Shown in pieces: positions 32,384 through 44,172 of a stretch of 64,000 bases of DNA; positions within the stretch are counted from its first letter, which is position 1, and every line of letters starts with the position of its first letter. The notes below the pieces were generated by a model, which did no database searches, was not told the origin of the DNA, and saw only the letters and a list, made by a program, of their open reading frames with translations. The DNA comes from Pluralibacter sp. UBA7423 (lineage in GTDB: Bacteria > Pseudomonadota > Gammaproteobacteria > Enterobacterales > Enterobacteriaceae): contig DKMD01000013.1 of the NCBI GenBank assembly GCA_002470465.1, positions 1 to 64,000 of the forward strand, given 5' to 3'. A program made the position numbers and the translations under genes.

Positions 32384-33669
32384 TAGTTGCTCAGAATTTT
32401 AACGTAAGCGCTGGCGCGTTGTTCCTGCATCCAGGTGGCCGCTTCTTCGGCAAACTTACGGTTCATCAGCATGCGGTAAGCGCGATCTTTCTGCGCTGCG
32501 TCGGTACGGTCCACGTTGCGGGTATCCAGTAGCTGAATGAGATGCCAGCCGAAGGAGGAGTGAACCGGGGCGCTCATTTCGCCTTTGCTGAGTTTCATCA
32601 GCGCATCACGGAAGGCCGGATCGTACATGTCTGGCGTGCCCCAGCCTAAGTCACCGCCCTGGTTGGCAGAACCCGGATCCTGTGAGAGCTCTTTCGCGGC
32701 TTTATCAAAGGTGGTTTTGCCGCTCTTGATGTCTGCAGCAACCTGCTCAAGCTTCGCACGAGCCTGATCGTCCGTCATGATAGGTGACGGCTTCAGCAGG
32801 ATGTGGCGAGAGTGCACTTCGGTCACGGAAATGCTCTGGCTCTGGCCGCGCAGATCGTTCACCTTGATGATGTGGAAGCCGACGCCGGAGCGGATTGGGC
32901 CAATCACGTCTCCTTTCTTCGCGGTGCTTAACGCCTGAGCGAAGATCGATGGCAGTTCCTGAATGCGACCCCAGCCCATCTGGCCGCCTTTCAGCGCCTG
33001 CTGGTCTGCGGAATAAGTGATGGCGAGCTTGCCGAAGTCAGCGCCGCCTTTGGCCTGTTCAACAATAGAACGTGCCTGGCTTTCTGCTTCGTTCACCTGA
33101 TCGGACGTTGGATTTTCCGGCAGCGGGATCAGGATATGGCTCAGGTTCAGTTCAGTGCTGGCGTCGTTCTGGTTGCCAATCTGGGAAGCCAGAGCGTCCA
33201 CTTCCTGCGGCAGAACGGTGATACGACGGCGAACTTCATTGTTACGCACCTCAGAGATAATCATCTCTTTACGGATCTGGGCGCGGTAGGTGTTGTAGTT
33301 CATACCGTCATAGGCCAGACGGCTGCGCATCTGATCCATGGTCATGTTGTTCTGTTTTGCGATGTTGGCAATCGCCTGGTCGAGCTGGTCGTCAGAGATT
33401 TTGACGCCCATTTTTTGCCCCATCTGCAGGACAATCTGATCCATGATCAGACGTTCCAGGATCTGGTGACGGAGCGTAGCATCGTCCGGCAGCTGCTGTC
33501 CGGCCTGACCGGCACCGCCTTTCACAGACTGCATCATATTGTCGACGTCGCTTTCCAGTACGACGCCGTTATTTACGACGGCTGCTACCTTATCGACAAC
33601 CTGTGGGGCAGCGAAACTGGTATTCGCAACCATGGCGATACCGAGAAGCAGCGTTTTCCAGTTCTTCAT
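32383..33669 (-). CDS. surA: Periplasmic peptidyl-prolyl isomerase and chaperone SurA
   Basis: Escorts outer-membrane proteins such as LptD and porins to the BAM complex. It has 428 residues with an N-terminal signal peptide ending near SFAAPQ (residue 20). The N-terminal chaperone module follows, then two parvulin domains ([11 protein letters not shown] about 175-275 and [12 protein letters not shown] about 285-385), and a C-terminal helix. It lies 54 bp downstream of lptD, its main client. Confidence 0.98.
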   Translation of the reverse strand: MKNWKTLLLGIAMVANTSFAAPQVVDKVAAVVNNGVVLESDVDNMMQSVKGGAGQAGQQLPDDATLRHQILERLIMDQIVLQMGQKMGVKISDDQLDQAIANIAKQNNMTMDQMRSRLAYDGMNYNTYRAQIRKEMIISEVRNNEVRRRITVLPQEVDALASQIGNQNDASTELNLSHILIPLPENPTSDQVNEAESQARSIVEQAKGGADFGKLAITYSADQQALKGGQMGWGRIQELPSIFAQALSTAKKGDVIGPIRSGVGFHIIKVNDLRGQSQSISVTEVHSRHILLKPSPIMTDDQARAKLEQVAADIKSGKTTFDKAAKELSQDPGSANQGGDLGWGTPDMYDPAFRDALMKLSKGEMSAPVHSSFGWHLIQLLDTRNVDRTDAAQKDRAYRMLMNRKFAEEAATWMQEQRASAYVKILSN

Positions 33670-33723
33670 ACTCTTTCCATTTCAATTAACCGCAAAGGCG
33701 GATTACGTTTCTAAATTGTGGCG

Positions 33724-36075
33724 TTACAAAGAGCTTTGATACGGCATGATTGGCGTACGCAACATCTGCTGAGTGCCCAGGCCATAGTTCGAACTCAGGC
33801 CGCGCAGTTCAATATTGAAGCCAATGACGTTGTCGTATTTCCCTTGCACGTTCTGGTTATCCCAACCGTTGAGCTTGCGCTCATAGCCGAGGCGGATGGC
33901 GTAGCAGCAGGAGTTATACTGCACGGCCAACATCTGATCCGCTGGCTTGTTGACGTTGGTGTCGTAGTAATACGCACCCACCACTGACCATCTGTCGACG
34001 ATTGGCCAGCTTGCCGTCGTCCCAATCTGAGAAATCCCGTCTTTATACTGAGCCGCAGTGGAGTAACTCGACGGCAATGTCGCCTTAATATACTCCGGGC
34101 TTGCATAGCGGTAGTTCAGCTGAACCAGACGGTTTTCATCACGGCGGTATTCAATCGTACCGTTACCGGTAGCGACGTTATCCAGACGAGTATCGTACTG
34201 AATACCGCCGCGCAGGCCCCACCGATCGGTCATGCGCCAGTAGGTATCACCTGCCCATACCAGCGAGCCTTTTTGATCGCTTGAAGACCAGTCATCGCTT
34301 TCATCACCCGTACGGGACGGCGTGAAGTAGTAGATTTGACCCACGGATGCGTTAAAACGTTCAACGGCATTTTGATCATAAACGCGGGTTGTCACGCCAG
34401 TCGTTACCTGGTTTGCTGAGGCAATACGATCGAGGCCGCTGTAAGAGCGGTCGCGGAACAGACCGCTGTAGTCCGACTGCAGCAGCGTGGAGTCGTACTG
34501 CATAATGTTGCTTTGATCTTTGTACGGTACATAGAGGTACTGGGCTCGTGGTTCCAGGGTCTGGATATAGCCCTGAGACCAGTCCATATCGCGTTCAAAG
34601 ACCATCTTGCCGTCAACTTTGAACTGCGGCAGCACGCGGTTGACGTTCTCTTTCAGGTCTGTCCGATATCGGGTGTTATACCAGTCGACATCGTCCTGCT
34701 GATAGTGCGTGGCCAGAAGCTTGGCCTCGGTATCGATGCTTCCCCAGTCGTTAGACAGCGGCAGGTCGATGGTGGGCTCGAGGTGGACACGCGTGGCTTC
34801 CGGCATGTTGTCGTTGGTGTTTTTAAAATGCACCGCCTGGCCATAAATACGGGTGTCAAATGGACCGACATCGTTCTGATAGAAGTTAACGTCCAGCTGC
34901 GGTTGCGCCGCATAGGAGTTGCTGTTCTGCGTATCGAAGACCTGGAACTGCTTGCTCGAAACCGTGGCGTTAAAGTTCTCTACGGCGTAACCCACGCTGA
35001 ATTTCTGCGTCGCATAGCCATCGGTGCTGGAGCCGTATTTGGAGTCGAAGTCATTGAAGTAATGCGGATCGCTGACTTTGGTGTAATCGGCATTGAATCG
35101 CCAGACCTGGTCCATTACACCCGAGTGTTTCCAGTAGAAGAGCCAGCGACGGCTGTTATCTTCAGAGGGATAGTCGTCTTCGTAGACCTTGTCTTTATTC
35201 AGATAATCAAACTCAAACAGGCCTGCGCCCGCCTGGGTCAGATAACGGAATTCGTTTTCCCACATGACGCCGCCGCGTTTGTCCATATAGTGCGGAGTAA
35301 TCGTGGCATCGAAGTTTGGCGCAATGTTCCAGTAGTACGGCAGATAGAACTCAAAGCCGTTGTTGCTGCTGTACCTGGCATTCGGGATCAGGAAGCCTGA
35401 ACGACGCTTGTCACCGACCGGCAGCTGCAGGTAAGGGCTGTAGAACACCGGCACCGGGCCAATTTTAAAGCGGGCGTTCCAGATTTCAGCAACCTGCTCT
35501 TCGCGGTCATGGATAACTTCGCTACCCACTACGCTCCAGGTATTTGAACCCGGCAGGCAAGAGGTGAAAGTGCCGTTATCCAGAATGGTATAGCGATTTT
35601 CGCCACGCTGTTTCATCACGTCGGCGGTACCGCGGCCCTGACGCCCTACCATCTGGTAGTCGCCCTGCCAGACGTTAGTGTCTTTGGTATTCAGGTTTGA
35701 CCAGGCTTTAGGACCTTTCAGGATCACCTGGTTGTCGTCATAGTGTACATTACCCAGAGCATCGACAGTTCGCACAGGATCGGCCTGACCCGGTGCCTGT
35801 TTCTGATGCAGCTGCACCTCATCCGCCTGCAGTCGGCTGTTTGCCTGATTAATATCGACATTGCCGGTAAATACGGCATCATCAGGGTAATTCCCTTTGG
35901 CGTGATCGGCGTTGATGGTGACAGGCAGGCTATTAGTATCCCCCTGAACCAGCGGACGGTTATAGCTTGGTACCCCTAGCATACACTGTGATGCGAGGTC
36001 GGCGGCGGCGCTCTGCTGACTGTACAGGGCGCTGGCGATCAGGGTAGCCAGAAGGGTGGGAATACGTTTTTTCAT
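33724..36075 (-). CDS. lptD: LPS-assembly protein LptD
   Basis: Outer-membrane beta-barrel that, with LptE, inserts LPS into the outer leaflet. It has 783 residues (E. coli 784). The signal peptide is [20 protein letters not shown] up to about residue 24. The periplasmic jellyroll domain holds Cys31 and the Cys in FTSCLPG (about 173). A 26-strand barrel follows, with the adjacent Cys pair in [10 protein letters not shown] (about 723-724), needed for the inter-domain disulfides. The start at 36075 gives a proper signal peptide; the frame is open upstream to 36246 without similarity. Confidence 0.98.
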   Translation of the reverse strand: MKKRIPTLLATLIASALYSQQSAAADLASQCMLGVPSYNRPLVQGDTNSLPVTINADHAKGNYPDDAVFTGNVDINQANSRLQADEVQLHQKQAPGQADPVRTVDALGNVHYDDNQVILKGPKAWSNLNTKDTNVWQGDYQMVGRQGRGTADVMKQRGENRYTILDNGTFTSCLPGSNTWSVVGSEVIHDREEQVAEIWNARFKIGPVPVFYSPYLQLPVGDKRRSGFLIPNARYSSNNGFEFYLPYYWNIAPNFDATITPHYMDKRGGVMWENEFRYLTQAGAGLFEFDYLNKDKVYEDDYPSEDNSRRWLFYWKHSGVMDQVWRFNADYTKVSDPHYFNDFDSKYGSSTDGYATQKFSVGYAVENFNATVSSKQFQVFDTQNSNSYAAQPQLDVNFYQNDVGPFDTRIYGQAVHFKNTNDNMPEATRVHLEPTIDLPLSNDWGSIDTEAKLLATHYQQDDVDWYNTRYRTDLKENVNRVLPQFKVDGKMVFERDMDWSQGYIQTLEPRAQYLYVPYKDQSNIMQYDSTLLQSDYSGLFRDRSYSGLDRIASANQVTTGVTTRVYDQNAVERFNASVGQIYYFTPSRTGDESDDWSSSDQKGSLVWAGDTYWRMTDRWGLRGGIQYDTRLDNVATGNGTIEYRRDENRLVQLNYRYASPEYIKATLPSSYSTAAQYKDGISQIGTTASWPIVDRWSVVGAYYYDTNVNKPADQMLAVQYNSCCYAIRLGYERKLNGWDNQNVQGKYDNVIGFNIELRGLSSNYGLGTQQMLRTPIMPYQSSL

Positions 36076-36336
36076 ACGTTGTATTTGTTGTTCCGTCATC
36101 TGTGGCTTCGCGGCTTGCAAACGGTCAGAGACTAACGTACTCATCGTTAACGCGCCAGTGTTAATCCTGCCGCTTCGAGCCAGTGGCGTTAGGCACTGTG
36201 TAGAATGGCGAGTATGATAAAGCAAATTATAGGTTATGTCCTGCACTGACCATCAGGTGAGTGCTGTGAAAATCGCCTTTTATCAAGGCGCAAGCCATTA
36301 CCTGCGACATGATGATAATGACTATCCGGGGAGTCT

Positions 36337-37155
36337 ATGCAGTATTGGGGTAAAGTGATTGGTGTGGCCGTGGCGCTCATGATGGGCGGTGGATTCTGGG
36401 GCGCGGTGCTTGGCCTGCTGATTGGCCACATGTTTGACAAGGCGCGAAGCCGAAGACTCAACTTTTTTGCGGGTCAGCAGGAGCGTCAGTCGCTGTTTTT
36501 TGCCACCACCTTTGAGGTGATGGGACACCTGACTAAATCCAAAGGGCGCGTGACCGAGGCGGACATTCAGGTCGCCAGCGTTTTAATGGACAGAATGAAT
36601 CTGCATGGTGCTTCCCGCACTGCAGCGCAGCAGGCGTTTCGCGTCGGTAAAGCAGATAACTACCCGCTGCGCGAGAAAATGCGCCAGTTCCGCGGCGTCT
36701 GCTTTGGCCGCTTTGATTTGATTCGGATGTTTCTGGAAATTCAGATTCAGGCCGCGTTTGCCGATGGCTCTCTGCACCCGAACGAGCGCGAAGTGCTGTT
36801 CGTTATTGCCGACGAGCTGGGCATCTCCCGCGCGCAGTTCGATCAGTTTTTACGCATGATGCAGGGCGGTGCGCAGTTTGGTGGCGGCTATCAGCAGCAG
36901 TCACGTTCAGGCGGTGGCTGGCAACAGTCACAGCGAGGCCCGACCCTGGAAGATGCCTGCAACGTACTGGGCGTAAAGCCCACTGACGATGCCACAACCA
37001 TCAAACGTGCGTACCGCAAGCTGATGAGCGAACATCACCCGGATAAGCTGGTTGCGAAAGGCTTGCCGCCAGAAATGATGGAAATGGCGAAGCAGAAAGC
37101 GCAGGAGATCCAGCGTGCGTACGAGCTGGTGAAAGATCAGAAAGGTTTTAAATAA
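36337..37155 (+). CDS. djlA: Membrane-anchored J-domain co-chaperone DjlA
   Basis: Type III inner-membrane protein that stimulates DnaK and, when overexpressed in E. coli, activates the Rcs phosphorelay. It has 272 residues. A single N-terminal transmembrane helix (about 7-30) carries the Gly-rich dimerisation pattern. A central TerB-like helical domain and a Gln/Gly/Ser linker follow, with a C-terminal J domain carrying HHPDKL. It is divergent from lptD across a 261-bp gap that holds both promoters. Confidence 0.97.
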   Translation: MQYWGKVIGVAVALMMGGGFWGAVLGLLIGHMFDKARSRRLNFFAGQQERQSLFFATTFEVMGHLTKSKGRVTEADIQVASVLMDRMNLHGASRTAAQQAFRVGKADNYPLREKMRQFRGVCFGRFDLIRMFLEIQIQAAFADGSLHPNEREVLFVIADELGISRAQFDQFLRMMQGGAQFGGGYQQQSRSGGGWQQSQRGPTLEDACNVLGVKPTDDATTIKRAYRKLMSEHHPDKLVAKGLPPEMMEMAKQKAQEIQRAYELVKDQKGFK

Positions 37156-37163
37156 AGTGCTAT

Positions 37164-37252
37164 GAATTGCCGGATGCGGCTGGCGCCTTATCCGGCCCTC
37201 GGGGAAGCGTTTTCGTAGGCCCGGTAAGGCATCAGCCGCCACCGGGCAAAAA
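37164..37252. repeat. REP/BIME element between djlA and rluA
   Basis: Paired REP palindromes (tgccggatgcggctggcgccttatccggc and taggcccggtaaggcatcagccgccaccgggc) separate the convergent genes djlA and rluA. Confidence 0.8.
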
Positions 37253-37253
37253 A

Positions 37254-37913
37254 TCAGAAATCCGCCGGTGCCTTAAACGTCATGCTGTTGCCAAACTGCG
37301 GGTGAGTAATGGTTAACATCTCCGCGTGAAGCAGCAGGCGCGGCGCCATCGCCAGGGCTTCCGGCGAGGCATAGAAACGGTCGCCCAGAATCGGATGCCC
37401 CAGCGCCTGCATGTGCACGCGCAACTGATGGGAGCGCCCGGTGACAGGCTTCAGCTGTACGCGAGCCGTATTGTCATCGGCGTATTCCAGCACTGCATAT
37501 TCCGTTTGCGCGGACTTTCCCGTTTCGAAACACACTTTTTGCTTCGGGCGATTCGGCCAGTCGCAAATCAGCGGAAGATCGACTAAACCTTCCGCCTTCT
37601 CCGGATGACCCCAGACGCGTGCCAGATACTGCTTTTTCGGTTCACGCTCGCGGAACTGGCGCTTCAGCTCCCGCTCCGCCGCTTTGGTGAGAGCCACCAC
37701 AATCACGCCGCTGGTCGCCATGTCGAGACGATGCACGGATTCGGCCTGCGGAAAATCACGCTGTACGCGCGTCATCACGCTGTCTTTGTGCTCGGCAAGG
37801 CGGCCCGGCACGGACAACAGGCCGCTCGGCTTGTTGACCACCATAATGTGCTCATCCTGATACAGCACCACCAGCCAGGGATCCTGCGGCGGATTGTAGG
37901 ACTCCAGAACCAT
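37254..37913 (-). CDS. rluA: Dual-specificity pseudouridine synthase RluA
   Basis: Modifies U746 of 23S rRNA and U32 of several tRNAs. It has 219 residues with the catalytic motif VHRLDMATSGVIV (Asp about 64), YEL-type LVDLPLICDWPNRPKQKV, and the C-terminal RSHQLRVHMQALGHPILGD. It follows rapA by 10 bp on the same strand, so the two are probably co-transcribed. Confidence 0.97.
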   Translation of the reverse strand: MVLESYNPPQDPWLVVLYQDEHIMVVNKPSGLLSVPGRLAEHKDSVMTRVQRDFPQAESVHRLDMATSGVIVVALTKAAERELKRQFREREPKKQYLARVWGHPEKAEGLVDLPLICDWPNRPKQKVCFETGKSAQTEYAVLEYADDNTARVQLKPVTGRSHQLRVHMQALGHPILGDRFYASPEALAMAPRLLLHAEMLTITHPQFGNSMTFKAPADF

Positions 37914-37923
37914 AACCTTTTCC

Positions 37924-40830
37924 TTATTGATGCGTCACGACGATCAGTCGCAGCGCATCCAGACGCCATCCGGCCTGCGCCAGGGCTTCCATCACCTGCT
38001 GACGGTTGCTTTCAATGGCTTCCAGTTCGTCATCGCGAATGTTCGGGTTGACCGCCTTCAGCGCCTCAAGACGCGACAGCTCCGCCGTCAGTTTCTCGTC
38101 TGCTTCCTGGCGTGCGGCAGCGATCAGGGCTTTCGCCGCTTTTTCGACCTGCGCTTCGCCCTGTTGCAGAATGGCGTGCACGTCCTGCTGGACCGCGTTC
38201 ACCAGCTTGCTGCCGGTATGACGATTCACCGCGCTCAGCTGGCGGTTGAAGGTTTCAAACTCCACCTGCGCCGCGAGATTGTTGCCGTTCTTATCGACCA
38301 GCATACGCACCGGCGTTGGCGGCAGGAAGCGGTTGAGCTGAAGCTGTTTCGGTGCCTGGGCTTCCACAACGTAGATCAGTTCCAGCAGCAGCGTACCGAC
38401 CGGCAACGCTTTGTTTTTCAGCAGGGAAATCGTGCTGCTGCCGGTGTCACCGGAGAGGATCAGATCCAGACCGTTGCGGATCAGCGGATGTTCCCAGGTC
38501 AGGAACTGTGCATCTTCACGGGACAGCGCCACGTCACGTTCAAAGGTGACGGTACAGCCATCTTCCGGCAGGCCCGGGAAGTCCGGCACCAGCATATGAT
38601 CCGACGGCGTCAGCACGATCAGGTTTTCGCCGCGATCGTCCTGATTAATGCCGATGATATCGAACAGGTTCATCGAGAAGCTGATAAGCCCGGTGTCGTC
38701 GTCCTGCTCTTCAATGCTCTCGGCAAGCCGCTGCGCTTTTTCACCGCCGTTGGAGTTGATCTCCAGCAGGCGATCGCGGCCCTGTTCGAGCTGTGCCTTG
38801 AGCGCATCGTGCTGCTCGCGGCAGGTTTTGATCAGATCGTCGAAGCCGTCAGTGTTTTCCGGCGCGGCCAGATACTCAATCAGCTGGGTGTAAACGCTGT
38901 CGTAAATGGTACGGCCCGTCGGGCAGGTGTGCTCGAAGGCGTCCAGACCCTCATGGAACCAGCGTACCAGCACGGACTGGGCGGTTTTTTCCAGATACGG
39001 CACGTGAACCTGGATGTCGTGCGCCTGGCCTATACGGTCCAGACGACCAATTCGCTGCTCGAGCAGGTCCGGGTTGAACGGCAGATCGAACATCACCAGA
39101 TTACTGGCGAACTGGAAGTTACGGCCTTCGGAACCGATTTCAGAACAGAGCAGCACCTGTGCGCCGGTATCTTCTTCGGCAAACCAGGCTGCGGCGCGAT
39201 CGCGTTCCACAATCGACATGCCTTCATGGAACACGGCGGCACGGATGCCTTCGCGCTCGCGCAGTACCTGCTCCAGCTGAAGCGCCGTGGCGGCTTTGGC
39301 GCAGATCACCAGCACCTTCTGGGAACGGTGTGCGGTCAGGTAGCCCATCAGCCACTCAACGCGCGGATCGAAGTTCCACCAGGTGCCGGTATCGCCTTCA
39401 AATTCCTGATAAATCTGCTCCGGGTACAGCATGTCACGGGCGCGTTCTTCCGAGGATTTACGCGCCCCCATAATGCCGGAGACTTTAATCGCCGTCTGGT
39501 ACTGAGTCGGCAGCGGCAGCTTGATGGTATGCAGCTCGCGTTTCGGGAAGCCTTTTACGCCATGACGGGTGTTACGGAACAGCACGCGGCTGGTGCCGTG
39601 GCGGTCCATCAGCATCGCAATAAGCTCCTGACGCGCGTTTTCGGCATCGTCGCTGGTGCTGTTGGCCGCCTGCAATAACGGCTCAATGTCCTGCTCGCCA
39701 ATGAGCTCGCTCAGGGCGTTCATCTGCTCATTATTCAGTTTTTCACCGCTGAGCAGCAGAGAAACGGCATCCGCGACCGGGCGATAGTTCTGTTGTTCCT
39801 CCACGAACTGCTCAAAATCGTGGAAGCGGTTTGGATCGAGCAGACGCAGGCGGGCAAAGTGGCTTTCGAGGCCCAGCTGTTCCGGCGTTGCGGTCAGCAG
39901 CAGTACGCCCGGCACGCGCTCGGCCAGCTGTTCAATGGCCTGGTATTCACGGCTTGGTGCATCTTCACTCCATACCAGGTGGTGCGCTTCGTCGACCACC
40001 ATGATGTCCCACTCGGCATCGCACAGATGCTCCAGGCGCTGCTTGCTGCGGCGCACGAAGTCCAGCGAGCAAATCACCAGCTGTTCGGTTTCAAACGGGT
40101 TGTCGGCGTCGTGCTGCGCTTCGGCATAGCGCTCATCGTCAAACAGCGCAAAGCGCAGGTTGAAGCGGCGCAGCATTTCCACCAGCCACTGGTGCTGCAG
40201 GGTTTCCGGAACGATAACCAGCACGCGCTCGGCGGCGCCAGAGAGCAGCTGCTGATGCAGGATCATCCCGGCTTCGATGGTTTTACCGAGGCCGACTTCA
40301 TCGGCCAGCAGTACGCGCGGCGCATGACGACGGCCCACGTCGTGAGCGATATGCAGCTGGTGTGGGATCAGGCTGGTGCGCTGGCCGCGCAGGCCGCTCC
40401 ACGGCATGCGGTACTCTTCGCTCTGGTATTTGCGGGCGCGGTAGCGCAGGGCAAAGCGATCCATGCGGTCAATTTGACCGGCAAACAGGCGGTCCTGCGG
40501 CTTGCTGAAAATCAGCTTGCTGTCGAGGAAGATCTCACGCAGCACCACGCCTTCTTCTTCGGTGTCCAGACGCAGGCCGGTATAGGCCAGCAGGCCATTC
40601 TCTTCATTTACTTCGTCAACGCGCAGCTGCCAGCCGTCATGGCTGGTGATGGTATCGCCCGGATTGAACATCACGCGAGTGATAGGGGAGTCATTGCGGG
40701 CATACAGTCGGTTTTCGCCCGTTGCCGGGTAGAGAAGAGTCACCATGCGCGCATCCAGCGCGACGACTGTCCCTAATCCCAGTTCGCTTTCTGTATCGCT
40801 GATCCAGCGTTGACCAAGTGTAAAAGGCAT
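37924..40830 (-). CDS. rapA: RNA polymerase-associated SWI2/SNF2 ATPase RapA (HepA)
   Basis: ATP-dependent recycling factor that binds core RNA polymerase and releases it from post-termination complexes. The 968 residues match the family. N-terminal Tudor-like domains are followed by the Snf2 ATPase with Walker [13 protein letters not shown] (about 175), DEAHH (about 280), and motifs [13 protein letters not shown] and [10 protein letters not shown]. The C-terminal RNAP-binding part follows. Confidence 0.98.
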   Translation of the reverse strand: MPFTLGQRWISDTESELGLGTVVALDARMVTLLYPATGENRLYARNDSPITRVMFNPGDTITSHDGWQLRVDEVNEENGLLAYTGLRLDTEEEGVVLREIFLDSKLIFSKPQDRLFAGQIDRMDRFALRYRARKYQSEEYRMPWSGLRGQRTSLIPHQLHIAHDVGRRHAPRVLLADEVGLGKTIEAGMILHQQLLSGAAERVLVIVPETLQHQWLVEMLRRFNLRFALFDDERYAEAQHDADNPFETEQLVICSLDFVRRSKQRLEHLCDAEWDIMVVDEAHHLVWSEDAPSREYQAIEQLAERVPGVLLLTATPEQLGLESHFARLRLLDPNRFHDFEQFVEEQQNYRPVADAVSLLLSGEKLNNEQMNALSELIGEQDIEPLLQAANSTSDDAENARQELIAMLMDRHGTSRVLFRNTRHGVKGFPKRELHTIKLPLPTQYQTAIKVSGIMGARKSSEERARDMLYPEQIYQEFEGDTGTWWNFDPRVEWLMGYLTAHRSQKVLVICAKAATALQLEQVLREREGIRAAVFHEGMSIVERDRAAAWFAEEDTGAQVLLCSEIGSEGRNFQFASNLVMFDLPFNPDLLEQRIGRLDRIGQAHDIQVHVPYLEKTAQSVLVRWFHEGLDAFEHTCPTGRTIYDSVYTQLIEYLAAPENTDGFDDLIKTCREQHDALKAQLEQGRDRLLEINSNGGEKAQRLAESIEEQDDDTGLISFSMNLFDIIGINQDDRGENLIVLTPSDHMLVPDFPGLPEDGCTVTFERDVALSREDAQFLTWEHPLIRNGLDLILSGDTGSSTISLLKNKALPVGTLLLELIYVVEAQAPKQLQLNRFLPPTPVRMLVDKNGNNLAAQVEFETFNRQLSAVNRHTGSKLVNAVQQDVHAILQQGEAQVEKAAKALIAAARQEADEKLTAELSRLEALKAVNPNIRDDELEAIESNRQQVMEALAQAGWRLDALRLIVVTHQ

Positions 40831-40960
40831 ATATTCTGAGCTCTATTCTTCAATTGCAGGCAATAATCGTCCTCCGCGGAGAAAACCACGGAGAGGCAAA
40901 ATTGGGGTCCAGGAATGGAAAGGGCGCTATGGTACTGGAAGCCAGGGTGTTAGTCACCTG

Positions 40961-43318
40961 TCAAAATAGCCCCAGTTGTCCTGTCAGTAGTGTAGCAAAA
41001 TCGTCGTGGACGAAGGGTAAAATTCCGTCGGCGACCGGTTCGAGCTGCTTCGTCAGATAGTGCTCATAGTCCAGCGGAGACTGCCTGTAAGCCAGCGGTT
41101 CCGGGCCGCTGGTGGTCCAGACGTACTTAATGCTGCCGCGAGACTGGTACTGCAACGGCCGTCCCAGCTTCGCATTCTGTTCATCGGCAAGCCGGGCGGC
41201 GCGCACGTGCGGCGGTACGTTGCGCTGGTACTCCGCCAGCGGGCGCCTGAGCTGTTTGCGGTAGACCAGTTTGTCGTCCAGCTCACCCGCCATCAGCTTC
41301 GCGATCGTCTCGCGAATAAAATCCTGGTACGGCTCGTTGCGGAAAATGCGGCGGTACAGCTCTTGCTGGAACGCCTGCGCCAGCGGCGTCCAGTCGGTGC
41401 GCACCGTCTCCAGCCCTTTGAACACCATCCGCTGCTCGTCGCCGCTTTGAATCATGCCCGCGTAGCGCTTTTTGCTGCCCGTTTCGGTGCCGCGGATGGT
41501 GGGCATCAGGAAGCGGCAGAAATGGGTTTCGAACTCCAGCTCCATTGCGCTGGTAAGCCCCTGTTTTTGCAGCTCTTCAGTCCACCATTCGTTGACGAAT
41601 GTCACCAGCTGACGACCAATCTTTGCCGCTTCTTCCTCGCTGTGTGCGCGTTTCAGCCAGACGAAAGTAGAATCGGTATCGCCATAGATCACGTCGTAGC
41701 CCTGCGATTCCACCAGCGCTTTAGTCTGGCGCATGATCGCGTGGCCGCGCATGGTGATCGACGAGGCAAGGCGGGGATCGAAAAAACGGCAGGCGCTGGT
41801 GCCGAGCACGCCGTAAAAGGCATTCATGATGATCTTGAGTGCCTGTGACAGCGGCTTGTTGTTATGCAGCTTGGCTTCATCTCGCCCATGCCAGATCTGC
41901 CCGACAATATCCGGCAGGCAGTGTTTGTCCCGTGAAAACCACGCTCCCAGGAAACCTTCGGTGCTGTGTGTCGCATCTGGTTGCGCCATGCCTTCCACCA
42001 GGCCGACAGGGTCTATCAGAAAAGTGCGGATGATGGACGGATACAGGCTTTTGTAATCCAGCACCAGCACCGAGTCGTAGAGACCGGGCTGCGAGTCCAT
42101 GACGTAGCCGCCGGGGCTTGCCTGCGGCGGTACTTCACCCAGGTTGGGCGCGACATAGCCAAGGCGATGCATCCGCGGGAAGTAGAGGTGCCCGAAAGCG
42201 GCTACCGAGCCACCGTGGCGGTCCACCGGCAATCCGTTTACCGTGGCGCGTTCCAGCAGGAACGGCATGATTTCCGTTTTGTGGAAAATGCGCGTGACCA
42301 GCTCACAGTCCTTCAGATTGTATTTGGCTAATGCGGGCTTATCTTCGGCGAAACGGCGGTCAATTTCGTCCATTCTGTCCCAGGGATTGTCGATGGATTT
42401 TCCTTCACCGAGCAGCTCCTGCGAGACGGCTTCCAGAGAAAATGACGGGAAGTTCCAGAAGGCGGATTTCAGCGCTTCAATACCGTCGATAATCAACCGA
42501 CCGGTGGCCTGGGCAAAAAACACGCCGTTTTTGAAGCCATGTTCGCGCCAGTCGATTTCCGTATTGTCACGCCCGAGCATCAGTGGAATTCGATACCGTT
42601 CGGCATGTTTTTGCAGGACTTTCAGGTCAAACTGCACCACGTTCCAGCCGATGATGATGTCAGGGTCGTGTTCGGCAAACCAGGCGTTGAGCTTTTCCAG
42701 CAGCTGCGGGCGGCTGGCGACGTACTCGAGCTGAAAATCAATATGTGACGCATCGCCATTTTCCGGTCCGAGCATATAGACAATTCTCTGCCCACAGCCT
42801 TCAAGGCCAATGCAGTACAGCTCGCCGTTGCGGGTGGTTTCGATATCCAGCGACACCCACTTCAGCGGCGGGCGATAGTGTGGGCTGGGTTTCATGCGCA
42901 CATTGACCAGCGTATTGCCCTGCGCTTCACCTTCCACCCATACGGGAGCGGTGATGAAGCGTTCCATGAGATAGCGCTCCGGCGGGCGGATATCCGCTTC
43001 ATAGACGGTGATGCCCTCGGTACGCAGCAGCTTTTCAAGCCGCATCAGCTGACGATGCGAACGGCAATAGAGGCCGAACACCGGCTGACGGTGAAAATCC
43101 TTCAGGGCTAAGGGGGCGAGGCGCGCGTCATTTTCCCCACGCAGCAGGCGCTCGACCTGCGGGCGCTGCGATTCCGGGATAAACGCCACAGACTCCTGCG
43201 GCGGGAGCGTGACCTGTAACGGGCCGTTGTCGGTTGCCAGCCAGAAGGTGACTTCAGTGCCCTGCGGAGTGTCCCGCCAGTGACGGGTTAACAAAAAACC
43301 TTCTCGCGCCTGTGCCAC
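40961..43318 (-). CDS. polB: DNA polymerase II (SOS-induced, family B)
   Basis: Family B polymerase used for replication restart and translesion synthesis. It has 785 residues. The 3'-5' exonuclease motif I is [13 protein letters not shown]. Polymerase motif A is [13 protein letters not shown] and motif C is [11 protein letters not shown]. The C-terminal clamp-binding peptide ends QLGLF. It begins with GTG, like E. coli MAQA. A LexA box lies 57 bp upstream, and the araBAD terminator hairpin sits in its leader. Confidence 0.98.
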   Translation of the reverse strand: MAQAREGFLLTRHWRDTPQGTEVTFWLATDNGPLQVTLPPQESVAFIPESQRPQVERLLRGENDARLAPLALKDFHRQPVFGLYCRSHRQLMRLEKLLRTEGITVYEADIRPPERYLMERFITAPVWVEGEAQGNTLVNVRMKPSPHYRPPLKWVSLDIETTRNGELYCIGLEGCGQRIVYMLGPENGDASHIDFQLEYVASRPQLLEKLNAWFAEHDPDIIIGWNVVQFDLKVLQKHAERYRIPLMLGRDNTEIDWREHGFKNGVFFAQATGRLIIDGIEALKSAFWNFPSFSLEAVSQELLGEGKSIDNPWDRMDEIDRRFAEDKPALAKYNLKDCELVTRIFHKTEIMPFLLERATVNGLPVDRHGGSVAAFGHLYFPRMHRLGYVAPNLGEVPPQASPGGYVMDSQPGLYDSVLVLDYKSLYPSIIRTFLIDPVGLVEGMAQPDATHSTEGFLGAWFSRDKHCLPDIVGQIWHGRDEAKLHNNKPLSQALKIIMNAFYGVLGTSACRFFDPRLASSITMRGHAIMRQTKALVESQGYDVIYGDTDSTFVWLKRAHSEEEAAKIGRQLVTFVNEWWTEELQKQGLTSAMELEFETHFCRFLMPTIRGTETGSKKRYAGMIQSGDEQRMVFKGLETVRTDWTPLAQAFQQELYRRIFRNEPYQDFIRETIAKLMAGELDDKLVYRKQLRRPLAEYQRNVPPHVRAARLADEQNAKLGRPLQYQSRGSIKYVWTTSGPEPLAYRQSPLDYEHYLTKQLEPVADGILPFVHDDFATLLTGQLGLF

Positions 43319-43328
43319 AAGCTCTACT

Positions 43329-43363
43329 CAAAAAGAAAACCAGGCCTGAGTATAGCCTGGTTT
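43329..43363 (-). terminator. araBAD operon terminator within the polB leader
   Basis: Nine-base arms aaaccaggc (43337-43345) and gcctggttt (43355-43363) form a stable hairpin. On the minus strand it is followed by TTTTCTTTTT. It lies 31 bp after the araD stop and 11 bp before the polB start. Confidence 0.8.
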
Positions 43364-43374
43364 GCCCTGAATTG

Positions 43375-43390
43375 CTGTGGTTTTATACAG
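43375..43390. promoter_or_regulatory. LexA (SOS) box of polB
   Basis: On the minus strand CTGTATAAAACCACAG fits the LexA consensus CTG-N10-CAG and contains a TATAAA that can serve as the -10. E. coli polB (dinA) has the same kind of SOS box at this place. Confidence 0.85.
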
Positions 43391-43393
43391 GTG

Positions 43394-44089
43394 TCATTGC
43401 CCGTAATAGGCCTTCGCACCGTGCTTGCGCAGGTAGTGTTTGTCCAGAAGCGTTGTTTGCATGTCCGGCAGCTGTGGGGAAAGCTGGCGACAAAAAATGC
43501 CCATGTAGGCAACTTCTTCCAGCACGATGGCGTTATGCACAGCGTCTTCGGCCGTTTTCCCCCAGGCAAACGGGCCGTGGGAATGCACCAGAACGCCGGG
43601 CATTTGTGCCGCATCAATACTCTGTTTTTCAAACGTTTCGACAATCACGTTTCCGGTTTCCCATTCATACTGACCGTTGATCTCGGCGTCCGTCATTTTG
43701 CGCGTGCAGGGAATACTGCCGTAGAAATAGTCCGCGTGGGTGGTGCCCGTCGCCGGAATGGGCTGGCCTGCCTGCGCCCATATTGTCGCGTGGCGTGAGT
43801 GGGTGTGGACGATGCCTCCGATGGTCGGAAACGCCTGATAAAGCAGACGATGCGTGGGCGTATCGGAGGAGGGTTTTTTGCGGCCTTCCACCACTTCGCC
43901 CGTAGCGAGGCTGACCACCACCATATCTTCTGCTGTCATCACGTCATACTCCACGCCGGACGGTTTAATCACGAACAGGCCTTTCTCGCGGTCAATGGCG
44001 CTGACGTTACCCCAGGTCAGGGTCACCAGGTGGTGTTTGGGTAACTGGAGATTGGCTTCCAGCACCTGACGTTTGAGATCTTCTAACAT
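43394..44089 (-). CDS. araD: L-ribulose-5-phosphate 4-epimerase
   Basis: Third step of L-arabinose catabolism, giving D-xylulose-5-P. It has 231 residues in the class II aldolase/AraD fold. [20 protein letters not shown] is the phosphate-binding region, with zinc-ligand histidines in THSRHAT and [11 protein letters not shown]. It is the last gene of araBAD, separated from araA by a REP cluster, as in E. coli. Confidence 0.98.
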   Translation of the reverse strand: MLEDLKRQVLEANLQLPKHHLVTLTWGNVSAIDREKGLFVIKPSGVEYDVMTAEDMVVVSLATGEVVEGRKKPSSDTPTHRLLYQAFPTIGGIVHTHSRHATIWAQAGQPIPATGTTHADYFYGSIPCTRKMTDAEINGQYEWETGNVIVETFEKQSIDAAQMPGVLVHSHGPFAWGKTAEDAVHNAIVLEEVAYMGIFCRQLSPQLPDMQTTLLDKHYLRKHGAKAYYGQ

Positions 44090-44096
44090 TATTGTC

Positions 44097-44170
44097 CCCC
44101 TGCCGGATGGCGCTTCGCTTATCCGGCCTACAAAACCGCAGGCCCGGCAAGCGGAACGTCGCCGGGCAAT
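44097..44170. repeat. REP/BIME element between araA and araD
   Basis: Two REP units (tgccggatggcgcttcgcttatccggcctac and caggcccggcaagcgg...cgccgggca) lie inside the ara operon. The E. coli araA-araD gap also holds REP sequences, which stabilise upstream mRNA. Confidence 0.8.
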
Positions 44171-44172
44171 GC

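Noticed and set aside
36076..36246. N-terminal extension of lptD (57 codons, with a Met at 36144)
   Set aside because: It would bury the signal peptide behind a hydrophilic segment. The start at 36075 gives the normal LptD signal sequence.
37927..39678. 583-codon open frame antisense to rapA
   Set aside because: Antisense shadow of rapA; no domain, and composition mirrors the opposite strand's codon use.
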